DNA of 64,000 bases from Deltaproteobacteria bacterium. Its GTDB lineage: Bacteria > Myxococcota_A > UBA9042. The notes below the pieces were generated by a model. That model had not been told where the DNA came from. It ran no database searches and saw only the letters and a program-made list of their open reading frames with translations. This document shows, in pieces, positions 23,574-31,886 of this stretch. Positions within the stretch are counted from its first letter, which is position 1, and each line of letters begins with the position of its first letter. A program made the translations under genes and the position numbers. The DNA is taken from assembly GCA_020632665.1 (NCBI GenBank), contig JACKFC010000004.1, forward strand, positions 1-64,000, in the 5' to 3' direction.

Positions 23574-25808
23574 TCAATGCGTGAACGCCAAGCCGCCGCG
23601 TCGTTGCGCTGGGGCACCCTCGTTGCCGAGTGTTGCACGCATCGACTCCAACGTCGCCAGCGCGCGCGGCCGAAGCTCGCGCAGTTGCTCGGTCGCCCCC
23701 AAGCGATCCGCAGCCCGGCAGCGGCGGGCGACCTCGAGCGCCGCCGACGCGGTCGCCCGCAGGCCCAGACCATAGAGGCACGCCCCCAGGGTCCGCGCCG
23801 ACCGTTCTGCCGCGCCGAGATCGCCCGAGGCGATGGCATTGGCGACGGTGCCGAGCAGGGGCGGCATCGCGTCGACCGCGTGGACCAGCAACGAGCGCGC
23901 CAGAAGGGTGTCGCCACCGACGTGGCGCGCGATCGTCTCGAGCGCCATCGGCTCGGCCTGCTCCCCTCCCGTCGCGCGAGGGCTGCGCAATTGCGGCAGG
24001 ATCTTCATCAACCGTTCGCCATCGACCGGCGCGAGCAAGATCTCGTCGACCTGTGCGTGCGGCGGCAGGCCCAGCGCGGCGACTTCGGGCTCGAGGATCG
24101 CCAGCACCGGCGGCCGTCGTCCCGGCTGCAGATCGCTGGTGGCGTCGACCAGCCAGGTACGCGCGTCCGGCTGGCCACAGGCGTCGACCACGATCAGGTC
24201 GGCGTCCGCAACGGCCTCTTCACCGAGCACGCGGTGGCCCAGGCGCTGCAGCAGCGCGCGCGACCCGTCCGCGCCGCGCAGCGCGACGTGAAGCTCGCGC
24301 CGCGACTCGCGCAGGAAGTGCCGCGTCACCAGCGGCTCCTCGGCGCTCTGGCTCAACCGTCGCCGTCCCTGTCGGCGCAGGTCGACCAGTGCGCGCATCG
24401 CATCCTGCAGGTCGCGGTCGCTGCACGGCCGGACGAGGTAGGCCGCGGCCCCGATCTGGCGACAGAAGGCGGCGTCGCCGCGGTGTCCGCTACGGACCAG
24501 CAGCCCGACCGCCGCACAGCCGCGGTCCAAAGCGGCACGGGCCACGTCTTCGACCCAGCTGCGGGCCCGACGGCTGCCCAGCGCAGCGCAGATCAGCAGC
24601 AAATCCGGGTCGCGCTGGCTGATCGCCGCACCGGCCGCGTTGACGCTGGTGCAGGGCCAGACCGAGGCACCGATCCGGCGCAATTGGTCGAGCACGTCGT
24701 CGACGCTCTCGTCGCCCGGGGCGCAGAAGACGACCTCCAACGCCCGGTCAGGCGTCGGCCCGAAGTCTGGTGCCGCCAGCGCTTGCGCGTCGTCGCCACG
24801 CGTCGACGGCCGCCGCATCGGCACCGCGAAGTGGATCTCGCTCTCGCCTCCGCTGCCCGAACCGACCCAGGTCTTGCCGCCCAGGCGCTCGACCAGCTGC
24901 CGCGCGATGGCCAGGCCGAGACCGGTCCGTGCCCCGCCGTGCCAGACCCACGCGCCGCTGTCCCGGCGCAGCGGCGTCGTGTCCACGTCGCCCTCGCCGT
25001 GTACCGAGAAGCGCAGCGTCATCAAGCTGTCGGGGTCCGCACCGGCAGTGGGCTCGTGTTGCAGGCGGACCCACACCACGCCGGCCTGCGCGATGGCGCT
25101 TCCGACCAAGGTGTGCAGCACCTGCCGCAACCGGCCCGGGTCGCCGCGGACGACGTCCGGGATCGTGTCGTCGACGGCCAGGCGCAGGTCGACCCCAGCC
25201 CGCGCTGCGCGCGGTCGCAGACCGTCGAGCGCGGCGACGACGCAGTCTCGGACCCGGAATTCGGTCTCGGTCGGCGCGAAGCGACCGCTGCCCAGGCTCG
25301 CGAGATCGATCAGGTCGTTGAGCAGCAGGCGCAGCGTGTCCGCCGCGGCGAGGACCGAGCGGGCGACGCGGTCCGCCTCCAACTCCAGGTCGAGTCGACG
25401 TAGCCGGGACGCTGCGGTCTCGAGTGCCTCGGTTGGCGGCTCGAGCTCGCGCGCCACCTGCTCGAGCAGATGCGGGGCGATGGGCCGGGGCATCGTTCGC
25501 GTTTCGTCGCCGGCCCGGTCGATCAACTGGCGGGTCCAATCGGGCAGCAGGATGGCGACGTCTTCGGGCGGGCTGCGGCGGACCAGATCCAGCGCGGCCT
25601 GGCGCTCTTCCGCCGGCAAGGCGCCGGCGAGCCGCAGGCCCGCGGCCCGGACCGCGTCACTCATCGCGGCGAATGCCTCTTCGCTCGAGGACGCACGCAG
25701 CGCCCCGGCGACCTCTCGGATCTCGGTGCTGCCGCGTTCTGCGGCGATCGCGTCGAGGCGATCCAGCAACGATGCGCGGCGGATAGCGACGTCCGTCGTT
25801 CGGCTCAT
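23574..25808 (-). CDS. Degenerate hybrid histidine kinase (pseudokinase) with two receiver-like and one HPt-like domain
   Basis: 744 residues in the order helical N-terminus (1-110), DHp-like (112-178), ATPase-like (184-332), receiver-like (357-475), receiver-like (505-605) and HPt-like (625-725). Key residues are missing: the H-box reads ARELEPP with Arg120 in place of His; both N-box Asn are Thr233 and Ser237 (TLVGSA); the G1 Asp is Gly271; only TGLGLAIA (G2) is intact. The first receiver has Cys407 for Asp and Arg460 for Lys; the second keeps Asp542 but has Ala593 for Lys; the HPt-like His is Arg672 (ARTLGA). It is therefore unlikely to bind ATP or relay phosphate, and more likely is a scaffold or sensor for the HPt and regulator encoded next to it. 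Confidence 0.85.
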   Translation of the reverse strand: MSRTTDVAIRRASLLDRLDAIAAERGSTEIREVAGALRASSSEEAFAAMSDAVRAAGLRLAGALPAEERQAALDLVRRSPPEDVAILLPDWTRQLIDRAGDETRTMPRPIAPHLLEQVARELEPPTEALETAASRLRRLDLELEADRVARSVLAAADTLRLLLNDLIDLASLGSGRFAPTETEFRVRDCVVAALDGLRPRAARAGVDLRLAVDDTIPDVVRGDPGRLRQVLHTLVGSAIAQAGVVWVRLQHEPTAGADPDSLMTLRFSVHGEGDVDTTPLRRDSGAWVWHGGARTGLGLAIARQLVERLGGKTWVGSGSGGESEIHFAVPMRRPSTRGDDAQALAAPDFGPTPDRALEVVFCAPGDESVDDVLDQLRRIGASVWPCTSVNAAGAAISQRDPDLLLICAALGSRRARSWVEDVARAALDRGCAAVGLLVRSGHRGDAAFCRQIGAAAYLVRPCSDRDLQDAMRALVDLRRQGRRRLSQSAEEPLVTRHFLRESRRELHVALRGADGSRALLQRLGHRVLGEEAVADADLIVVDACGQPDARTWLVDATSDLQPGRRPPVLAILEPEVAALGLPPHAQVDEILLAPVDGERLMKILPQLRSPRATGGEQAEPMALETIARHVGGDTLLARSLLVHAVDAMPPLLGTVANAIASGDLGAAERSARTLGACLYGLGLRATASAALEVARRCRAADRLGATEQLRELRPRALATLESMRATLGNEGAPAQRRGGLAFTH

Positions 25809-25836
25809 CGGGGCGCTCCCTCTTGCGGCCGCGCAC

Positions 25837-25865
25837 AGCGTCACCCTGCGATGCGGTCCAGTCAA
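25837..25865 (-). promoter_or_regulatory. Possible promoter for the signalling cluster
   Basis: Minus strand: TTGACT, 17-base spacer, GACGCT, about 29 bases before the kinase start. The -35 is strong and the -10 is weak. Confidence 0.35.
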
Positions 25866-25928
25866 CCGCCGCCCGCAACAGGCTGCGGACGCAACTCTGC
25901 GCGTGGAACTGGCGACACCGAGCGCGAC

Positions 25929-25937
25929 TGCTACCAT
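25929..25937 (+). promoter_or_regulatory. Possible extended -10 (TGCTACCAT) for the 591-residue lipoprotein
   Basis: TG-N-TACCAT stands about 35 bases before the ATG in the divergent gap; no clear -35 is seen. The call rests on the extended -10 alone. Confidence 0.25.
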
Positions 25938-25972
25938 GGCCCGTCTGTCGCGGACCACCGACCGGAGCCCGG

Positions 25973-27748
25973 ATGCGCCGACCCGTTGCCACCCTCCGCC
26001 TCTTCTCCGCGCGCCGTGTCGCCAACGGCCTCGTCGCGGCCATCGCCGGCGCGCTTCTCGTCGGCCTCCTCGGCGGCTGCGGACCGAGCCAAGAAGGCAA
26101 TACGCCGGGCCCCTCCGGCTCCGGTGGCAGCGCCGATGGCGGGCAACAATCCGACGGAACCGGGCTCGGAAAGGACTCGAGCGGACCTGCTCCGAGCTGT
26201 GGCACCGACGCGGACTGCGCGTTCCGCCTCGCCCTCGAGCCCTGCGAGCGTGCGGTCTGCATCGCCCAGCGCTGCAAGGCCAAGCCTCGCTTGGACGGCG
26301 AAGATTGCGACGACGGTGATCCCTGCTCGACCGTCTCGCGCTGCCTGGGCGGAAGCTGCTTCGCCGAGGTGACCAAGCCCTGCGACGACGGCAACCCCTG
26401 CACGGTCGACGGCTGCGACAGCGAATCCGGCGCCTGCACCGCGCTGCCGGTCGAAGGCCGCTGCGACGGCGTCGGGGCCTGCGCGCTCGGCGTCTGCGGC
26501 GGCGGGATCTGCTCCGCTGCCGACGCCTATGCGGTGGTCGACCTGCCGGTGGCCGCGACCCACGTCGTGCGCGCCGTCGCCGTCGGCGGGACCCGGGTGC
26601 TGGCGATCGAGACCGCGGCCGGCTCGCCCTTCGTGCCGCGGCCCTTCGCCTCTTCGGTCCTGCTCTTCGATCGCGGTGGCGCCGAGGTGGCGACGCTGGC
26701 GGCCCCGTCGACCCGCACCGAGGCCGCGATCGCGCTCGCTGGCGGCGATTTCGTCGTCGTCGGCAGCACGCCGCAGTCCGTCACCCAGACCGCCGAGGAC
26801 GGCCTCACCGACGCGAGCCTGCAGCGCATCGACAGCGCCGGCGCCGTCGTCTGGTCGGTCCGCTACGGCACGCCCCATCGCGACGTCCTCGCCGCCGTCA
26901 GCCAACGTGCCGATGGCGCGATCGTCGCGGTCGGCGCTCGTCACATCGGCTTGCCGGGCGAGAAGACGGTCGCCGAGGGCTGGCTCCTGGTCTGCGCGCC
27001 GAGCGGCGCATTGACGCTCGATTACCATTACGCCAGCCCGCAGCCCTTGCTCCTCGCCGGCGTCGCGACCAGTGGCGATCAAGCGCTGCTGGCCGGCTGG
27101 CAGACCCTCGCCGGTGCCGCCGGAGCGGCCGACAAGCACGCCGGCCTGCTGCTCCGCGTCGCGCCGGGTGGGCCGATCGAGAAGGTCCGCCAGCTCGCGC
27201 TCGGCACCGCGGCAGTGGCGATCGCCCGCGACCCGTCGACGGGGCAGGTGATCGCGGCGCTTCGACCGGATGGGGGCGCCGCGCCCTCGATCTGGATCGG
27301 CGATCCGAACTTGGAGCCGGTGACCACCGTCGCCCTGCAGAGCCACGAGATCGCCGCCGCCGGCATCGGCCTCGGCGCGCTGATCCCTGGCGGCGGTGCG
27401 GTTCGCCTGCTGGCCGAACGCAGCGGTGGCCGCACCTGGTTGGCCCGCATCCACCCCAGCGGTGCATTGCATTGGCACCGTGATCTCGCGCCGCTCGGCG
27501 GCGTCGCGGTCGGCGCCGACGACGCCGGGGCGCTCTGGCTCGCCGGGCCGGCGACCGCGACAGCCGCGCAGTCTCCCGGGCAGAGGCTTTGCCGCGTCGA
27601 CGGCTTCGGCTATGACGGCTGCGGCGCCGCCGGTCCTTGTGCCGGAAAGGGCGTCCTCGCGTGCGACGACGGCGTCGCATGCACCCTGGATCGCTGCGAT
27701 GCGGCGCAGGGATGCGGTCATACCGCCGTCACCACCGGATGCCCTTGA
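25973..27748 (+). CDS. Cys-rich lipoprotein with predicted beta-propeller-like body
   Basis: 591-residue lipoprotein (LLGGC, Cys36) with a Gly/Ser linker, an N-terminal Cys module (about 60-180) containing DCDDGDPCST and PCDDGNPCTVDGCD, then a long body of about 370 residues with repeated Gly/Ala/Val strands such as SLQRIDSAGAVVWSVRYG and TWLARIHPSGALHWHRDL, which look like blades of a seven-bladed propeller (SBBP-like), and a final Cys module (CDDGVACTLDRCD). GGAG precedes the ATG. The function is unknown; surface display is likely. It is followed after 40 bases by hisG on the same strand, but no functional link is evident. Confidence 0.8.
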   Translation: MRRPVATLRLFSARRVANGLVAAIAGALLVGLLGGCGPSQEGNTPGPSGSGGSADGGQQSDGTGLGKDSSGPAPSCGTDADCAFRLALEPCERAVCIAQRCKAKPRLDGEDCDDGDPCSTVSRCLGGSCFAEVTKPCDDGNPCTVDGCDSESGACTALPVEGRCDGVGACALGVCGGGICSAADAYAVVDLPVAATHVVRAVAVGGTRVLAIETAAGSPFVPRPFASSVLLFDRGGAEVATLAAPSTRTEAAIALAGGDFVVVGSTPQSVTQTAEDGLTDASLQRIDSAGAVVWSVRYGTPHRDVLAAVSQRADGAIVAVGARHIGLPGEKTVAEGWLLVCAPSGALTLDYHYASPQPLLLAGVATSGDQALLAGWQTLAGAAGAADKHAGLLLRVAPGGPIEKVRQLALGTAAVAIARDPSTGQVIAALRPDGGAAPSIWIGDPNLEPVTTVALQSHEIAAAGIGLGALIPGGGAVRLLAERSGGRTWLARIHPSGALHWHRDLAPLGGVAVGADDAGALWLAGPATATAAQSPGQRLCRVDGFGYDGCGAAGPCAGKGVLACDDGVACTLDRCDAAQGCGHTAVTTGCP

Positions 27749-27788
27749 GGGTGTGCCGCGTCGGGGACGGGTCGGTCGAGGAGAGAGG

Positions 27789-28640
27789 ATGCTGAAGTTG
27801 GTGCTGCCGAAAGGCCGAATCTTCGAGCGGGTGCGCACGCTGCTGAGCGACGCGGGCCTGGAAATCCACGTCCCGGATCGAGCGTACCGGCCGACCTGTC
27901 GCGACGACCGGCTCACGGTCAAGATCATGAAGGCGCAGAATATCCCGACCTTGATCGAGCTCGGCAGCCACGACGTCGGCATCACCGGCCACGATTGGGT
28001 GCAGGAGACCGGCGCCGACGTCGAGGTCTTGCTCGACCTCGGCTTCGATCCGGTTCGGATCGTCGCCGCCGCCCCGCGTGGCGTCGATATCGAGCTCCTC
28101 GCCGCCGAGCGCCCGCTGCGGGTCGCGACCGAATACGAAGCTTTGACCCGCCGCTGGCTCGACGAGCGCGGTCTGCCGGCGCGGATCATCCGCAGCTACG
28201 GCGCGACCGAGGTCTTCCCGCCCGAAGACGCCGACCTGATCGTCGACAACACCGCCACCGGCACGACGCTGCGCGAGAACGGCCTGGAGATCCTCGACAC
28301 CGTGCTGCGCAGCACGACGCAGGTCGTCGCACACAAAGCCGCGCTCGCCGATCCGGCCCGGCGCGAGGTCATCGACGAGATGCTGCTGCTGATGCGGGCG
28401 GTGCTCGACGGGCGCAATCGGGTCCTGCTCGAGATGAATATCCCGACCGACGGCCTGGAGCAGCTGATCGCGACGTTGCCGGCGATGAAGTCGCCGACGG
28501 TCGCCAAGCTCTGGGGTGAGCAGGGCTACGCGGTCAAGGCTGCCGTCCCGCGTCGCGACGTCGCGCGCCTGCTGCCGGTGCTGCGGCGCCTCGGCGCGAC
28601 CGATATCCTCGAGACGAGCATCCGCAAGGTGATGGCCTGA
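27789..28640 (+). CDS. hisG: ATP phosphoribosyltransferase, long form (HisG-L)
   Basis: First enzyme of histidine synthesis: ATP + PRPP to N1-(5-phosphoribosyl)-ATP. The 283 residues are of the long form, with the C-terminal regulatory domain (from about 210) that binds histidine, so HisZ is not required. Visible family motifs are LPKGRIFERV at the start, GITGHDWVQE, and the PRPP loop VDNTATGTTLRENG. The C-terminal part (VAKLWGEQGYAVKAAVPRRD) is typical of HisG-L. The ATG follows a GAGGAGAGAGG RBS. It opens the his operon; hisC starts 11 bases after its stop. Confidence 0.96.
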   Translation: MLKLVLPKGRIFERVRTLLSDAGLEIHVPDRAYRPTCRDDRLTVKIMKAQNIPTLIELGSHDVGITGHDWVQETGADVEVLLDLGFDPVRIVAAAPRGVDIELLAAERPLRVATEYEALTRRWLDERGLPARIIRSYGATEVFPPEDADLIVDNTATGTTLRENGLEILDTVLRSTTQVVAHKAALADPARREVIDEMLLLMRAVLDGRNRVLLEMNIPTDGLEQLIATLPAMKSPTVAKLWGEQGYAVKAAVPRRDVARLLPVLRRLGATDILETSIRKVMA

Positions 28641-28651
28641 AGGAGCGGTCG

Positions 28652-30508
28652 ATGCGACGCCTGACGCCGCTGCTCGCGGTCGACGAGGTCGACGCCTACG
28701 TCGCGCCCGAGCGCGATCGGCGGCAATTCCTCCGCCTCGACGTGAACGAAGATCCGCGCGGCGCCCCGGAACACCTGGTCCAGGCGCTGCGCGATGGCCT
28801 CGACGCCGACAGCCTCGCCACCTACCCGAGCTACGCAGCGTTGCAGCGAGCTGCGGCGCGCGCCTGCGGCGTCGACCCGGCGCAGGTTCTGCTCTGCAAC
28901 GGCGGCGACCAGGGCCTCGAAGCGATCCTCCGCCTCTACCTCGCGCCCGGCACGGCGCTGGTCACCCACGCGCCCGGCTTCGACATGTTCCCGCTGTGGG
29001 GCCGGCTGCACCACGCCGAGCTCACGCTGGTACCGCTGGTGGCCACAGCGCCAGCGCACCTCGGCTTCGACGTCGAGGCCTTCCTCACCGCGATCGAGGC
29101 CGCAGTCGCCGGCCCGGGCCTGGGCGCGGTGGCGCTGGTCACGCCGAACAACCCGACCGGCTCGATCGTCCCGCGGGCCGATACGCTGCGGATCCTCGAG
29201 CGGGTCGCGGCGCTGCCGACGCCGGTCCCGGTCATCGTCGACGAGACCTACATCGATTTCGGCGGCGAGACGGTCGTCCCCTGGCTCTCGCGCTTCCCCT
29301 TCCTCTTCGTCCAGCGCTCGACCAGCAAGTCGATCGGCCTCGCCGGGCTGCGCTTGGGCTGGGTGCTCGGCGACCCGACCGAGATCGCCCGCCTCGGCCG
29401 GGCGCTGGAGCCGTTTCGGGTCAACCGGGCCGCCGAGATCGCCGGTGTCGCTGCGCTCGAGGGTGCCAGCGCGGACGTCGCGCCAGCCTGGCTGCGGGCG
29501 CGCGTCGACGAGGTCTGCGAAGCGCGTGGCGTCTTGGCCGACGGATTGCGCCAACTCGGCCTCTCGGTCGGCGCCGAATCCGCCAACTTCCTCTTGGTCC
29601 ACGTCGGCGAACGCCACGACGCGCTCTGCGCCGGGCTGCAGGCGCAGGGCATCTTGATCCGCGACCGCCACGGCAAGCATCCGCTGCTCGACGGCTGCGT
29701 CCGGATCGGCGTCGGCACCGTCGCCCAGGCACAGAGGACGCTGTGCGCCATCCGCGGCGTGCTGCAGGGGCCGCCGGCGATCGACGCGCTCTTGCTCGAC
29801 ATGGATGGGACGTTGGTCGACGTCCGCGCCTCGTGTCGGCGCGCGATCGTCGAGACCGTCGCTGGATTGCTGCGCGACGCCGGCCACGCCGAGGCCGCGT
29901 GCGTCGACGACGCCATGGTCGACGCCTACAAGGCCCGTGGCGGCTTGAACAACGATTGGGATTGCGCCGACGCGATGCTGCGCGACCGGGGTGTCGCAGT
30001 CGCCTACGACGTCATCGTCGCGCGGCACCAACAGGCCTACCGTGGCGCCGATTGGGACGGCTATATCCGCGGCGAGCCGTGGCTGTGGAGCCCTGCGGTG
30101 GCTGCGCAGGCCGCCGCGCACTTTCGTCTCGGCCTTGTCACAGGCCGTCCTACCGACGAGGCATGGTACACCCTGCGCCGTGACGATGCGGCGCTGCCGG
30201 CGCCGGGTGCGCCCGGCGCAGGGGGCTTCGAGGTGGTGATCGGGATGGACGACGTCGTCGACGGCAAGCCCGATCCTGCGGGGATCGTCCGCGCGGCTGC
30301 GGTGATGTCGATCGGCTGTGATCGGGTCGCCTACGTCGGCGACGCGGTCGACGATATGCGGGCCGCGAAGGCGGCAGGTGCCTACGCCATCGGCGTGCTG
30401 GCGCCGGGGCGCGGCTGGAATTCCGGTTGGCCCGAGCGTCTTGCCGCTGCGGGCGCAGATTGGATCGCGGCGGATATCGAGGAGGTGGTGCGATGGCTGG
30501 TCCAGTAG
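28652..30508 (+). CDS. hisC: HisC-HAD fusion: histidinol-phosphate aminotransferase + HAD phosphatase-like domain
   Basis: 618 residues. Residues 1-370 are a fold-type-I aminotransferase of the HisC group: LCNGGDQGLE, TPNNPTGSI, VDETYIDF and STSKSIGLAGLRLGW with Lys226 as the PLP lysine. Residues 378-618 are a HAD subfamily I hydrolase with all four motifs: LLDMDGTLVD (Asp383, Asp385), LVTGRP (Thr497), DGKPDP (Lys539) and VGDAVDD (563-569). HisC uses glutamate to aminate imidazole-acetol phosphate; the HAD part probably removes phosphate from histidinol phosphate, since HisB in this operon lacks its phosphatase domain and no other phosphatase gene is present. The gene overlaps hisB by 16 bases. 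Confidence 0.93.
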   Translation: MRRLTPLLAVDEVDAYVAPERDRRQFLRLDVNEDPRGAPEHLVQALRDGLDADSLATYPSYAALQRAAARACGVDPAQVLLCNGGDQGLEAILRLYLAPGTALVTHAPGFDMFPLWGRLHHAELTLVPLVATAPAHLGFDVEAFLTAIEAAVAGPGLGAVALVTPNNPTGSIVPRADTLRILERVAALPTPVPVIVDETYIDFGGETVVPWLSRFPFLFVQRSTSKSIGLAGLRLGWVLGDPTEIARLGRALEPFRVNRAAEIAGVAALEGASADVAPAWLRARVDEVCEARGVLADGLRQLGLSVGAESANFLLVHVGERHDALCAGLQAQGILIRDRHGKHPLLDGCVRIGVGTVAQAQRTLCAIRGVLQGPPAIDALLLDMDGTLVDVRASCRRAIVETVAGLLRDAGHAEAACVDDAMVDAYKARGGLNNDWDCADAMLRDRGVAVAYDVIVARHQQAYRGADWDGYIRGEPWLWSPAVAAQAAAHFRLGLVTGRPTDEAWYTLRRDDAALPAPGAPGAGGFEVVIGMDDVVDGKPDPAGIVRAAAVMSIGCDRVAYVGDAVDDMRAAKAAGAYAIGVLAPGRGWNSGWPERLAAAGADWIAADIEEVVRWLVQ

Positions 30509-31251
30509 CGCGAGACCATGGCAGCTTCGGCAGGTTGGAGGCGCCCGGGCCGCGCTCGGCGTTCGTCGAGCGGATGACCCGCGAGACGCAGATCCGCTGC
30601 GAGGTCGATCTCGACGGCGTCGGTCGCTCTGCCGTGTCGACGCCGATCGGCTTTCTCACCCATATGCTCGAGGCCTTCGCCCGTCACGCCCACGTCGATC
30701 TCGCGATCGCCGTGCAGGGCGACCTCGAGGTGGATCAGCATCATACGGTCGAAGACACCGGCCTGGTCCTGGGCGAGGCGCTGCGTCGCGCGCTCGGCGA
30801 TCGGCGCGGCATCTGGCGCACGGCCTCGCTCGAATTTCCGATGGACGAGACGCGCGCCGCCTGCGCCATCGACCTCTCCGGCCGACCCTTCCTGATCTTC
30901 GACGCGCATTTTACCCGCGATCATATCGGCACGCTGGCGAGCGACCTGCTCGTCGAATTCTTCGCCGCGCTGACCAATAGCCTCGCTGCGAACCTGCACC
31001 TCCGGCTCTGCTGCGGCGAGAACGACCACCACAAGGCCGAGGCCTTGTTCAAGGCGTTCGCCCGGGCCTTCGAGCTGGCGGCGGCGATCCATCCCCGCGC
31101 CGCGGCCGAGATCCCGAGCACCAAGGGCGCCTTGGACCAGGTCGGCGTCGGCACCGCGGTGGCAACGGCGGTTCGTGAAGCGACCGCGGCGCGGCTGGTC
31201 GCGACCACATCGGGCGGCTTCTCGCTCGACGACCTCGAGGACGTCCGGTGA
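30493..31251 (+). CDS. hisB: Imidazoleglycerol-phosphate dehydratase
   Basis: Dehydrates imidazole-glycerol phosphate to imidazole-acetol phosphate. The manganese-binding signatures are complete: DQHHTVEDTG (81-90) and GENDHHKAEALFKAFARA. It is a single-domain dehydratase (no N-terminal phosphatase). At 252 residues it is longer than the usual 195-200: there is a 27-residue N-terminal segment and about 38 residues after IPSTKGAL, the normal C-terminal end of the fold. The ATG follows GGAGG within the end of hisC. The stop overlaps the hisH GTG start (GTGA). Confidence 0.95.
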   Translation: MAGPVARDHGSFGRLEAPGPRSAFVERMTRETQIRCEVDLDGVGRSAVSTPIGFLTHMLEAFARHAHVDLAIAVQGDLEVDQHHTVEDTGLVLGEALRRALGDRRGIWRTASLEFPMDETRAACAIDLSGRPFLIFDAHFTRDHIGTLASDLLVEFFAALTNSLAANLHLRLCCGENDHHKAEALFKAFARAFELAAAIHPRAAAEIPSTKGALDQVGVGTAVATAVREATAARLVATTSGGFSLDDLEDVR

Positions 31252-31886
31252 TCGCGATCGTCGACTACGGTGCGGGCAACGTGGAGAGCGTCCGTCGGGC
31301 GATCGCGCACGTCGGCTCGACGGCGGTGCTGACCGACGACCCGAGCGAGCTCGCGCGCGCCGAGCTCCTGGTCTTTCCCGGTCAGGGGCATTTCGCTCAG
31401 GCCGTGGCGCGGCTGCACGAACGCGGCCTCGCCGAGGTCCTGCGGGCCCATATCGACGCAGGCAAGCCCTTCGTCGGCGTCTGCCTCGGCCTGCAGCTGC
31501 TCTTCGACCGCTCCGAGGAGGCGCCGGGCGTCGCGGGGCTCGGCATTTTCCCCGGCGAGGTGCGCCGCTTCGCGCCGCGCGACGCGCATGGAGAGCGGGT
31601 CAAGATCCCGCAGATCGGCTGGAACGCCGTGCACTGCGCCCGCGCCGGCACCGTCCTCGACGCCGTGCCCGACGCGAGCAGCTTCTACTTCGTGCACAGC
31701 TACCACGTCGTCCCAGACGACCCCGGGGTGGTGGCGGGAACGGCCGAGCACGGCGGGCGCTTCGTCGCCGCCGTCGCCCGCGACAACGTCTTCGCCGCGC
31801 AATTCCACCCCGAGAAATCCGGCGCCGCGGGCCTCGCGCTGTGGACGGCGATCCTCGGCCCGCGCTGGTGGGGGCGGCCATGTTGA
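31248..31886 (+). CDS. hisH: Imidazole glycerol phosphate synthase, glutaminase subunit
   Basis: Class I glutamine amidotransferase that supplies ammonia to HisF. The 212 residues contain VDYGAGNVESV at the N-terminus, the nucleophile in VGVCLGLQLL (Cys79), and the His-Glu pair in QFHPEKS. The oxyanion loop is FPGQGHF. GTG start overlapping hisB (GTGA); the end overlaps hisF by 7 bases, so the two subunits of the synthase are translationally coupled, as expected for a 1:1 complex. Confidence 0.96.
   Translation: MIAIVDYGAGNVESVRRAIAHVGSTAVLTDDPSELARAELLVFPGQGHFAQAVARLHERGLAEVLRAHIDAGKPFVGVCLGLQLLFDRSEEAPGVAGLGIFPGEVRRFAPRDAHGERVKIPQIGWNAVHCARAGTVLDAVPDASSFYFVHSYHVVPDDPGVVAGTAEHGGRFVAAVARDNVFAAQFHPEKSGAAGLALWTAILGPRWWGRPC

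Noticed and set aside
27749..27788. A histidine attenuator leader before hisG
   Set aside because: Only 40 bases lie between the lipoprotein stop and hisG, with no His-rich leader peptide and no terminator hairpin.
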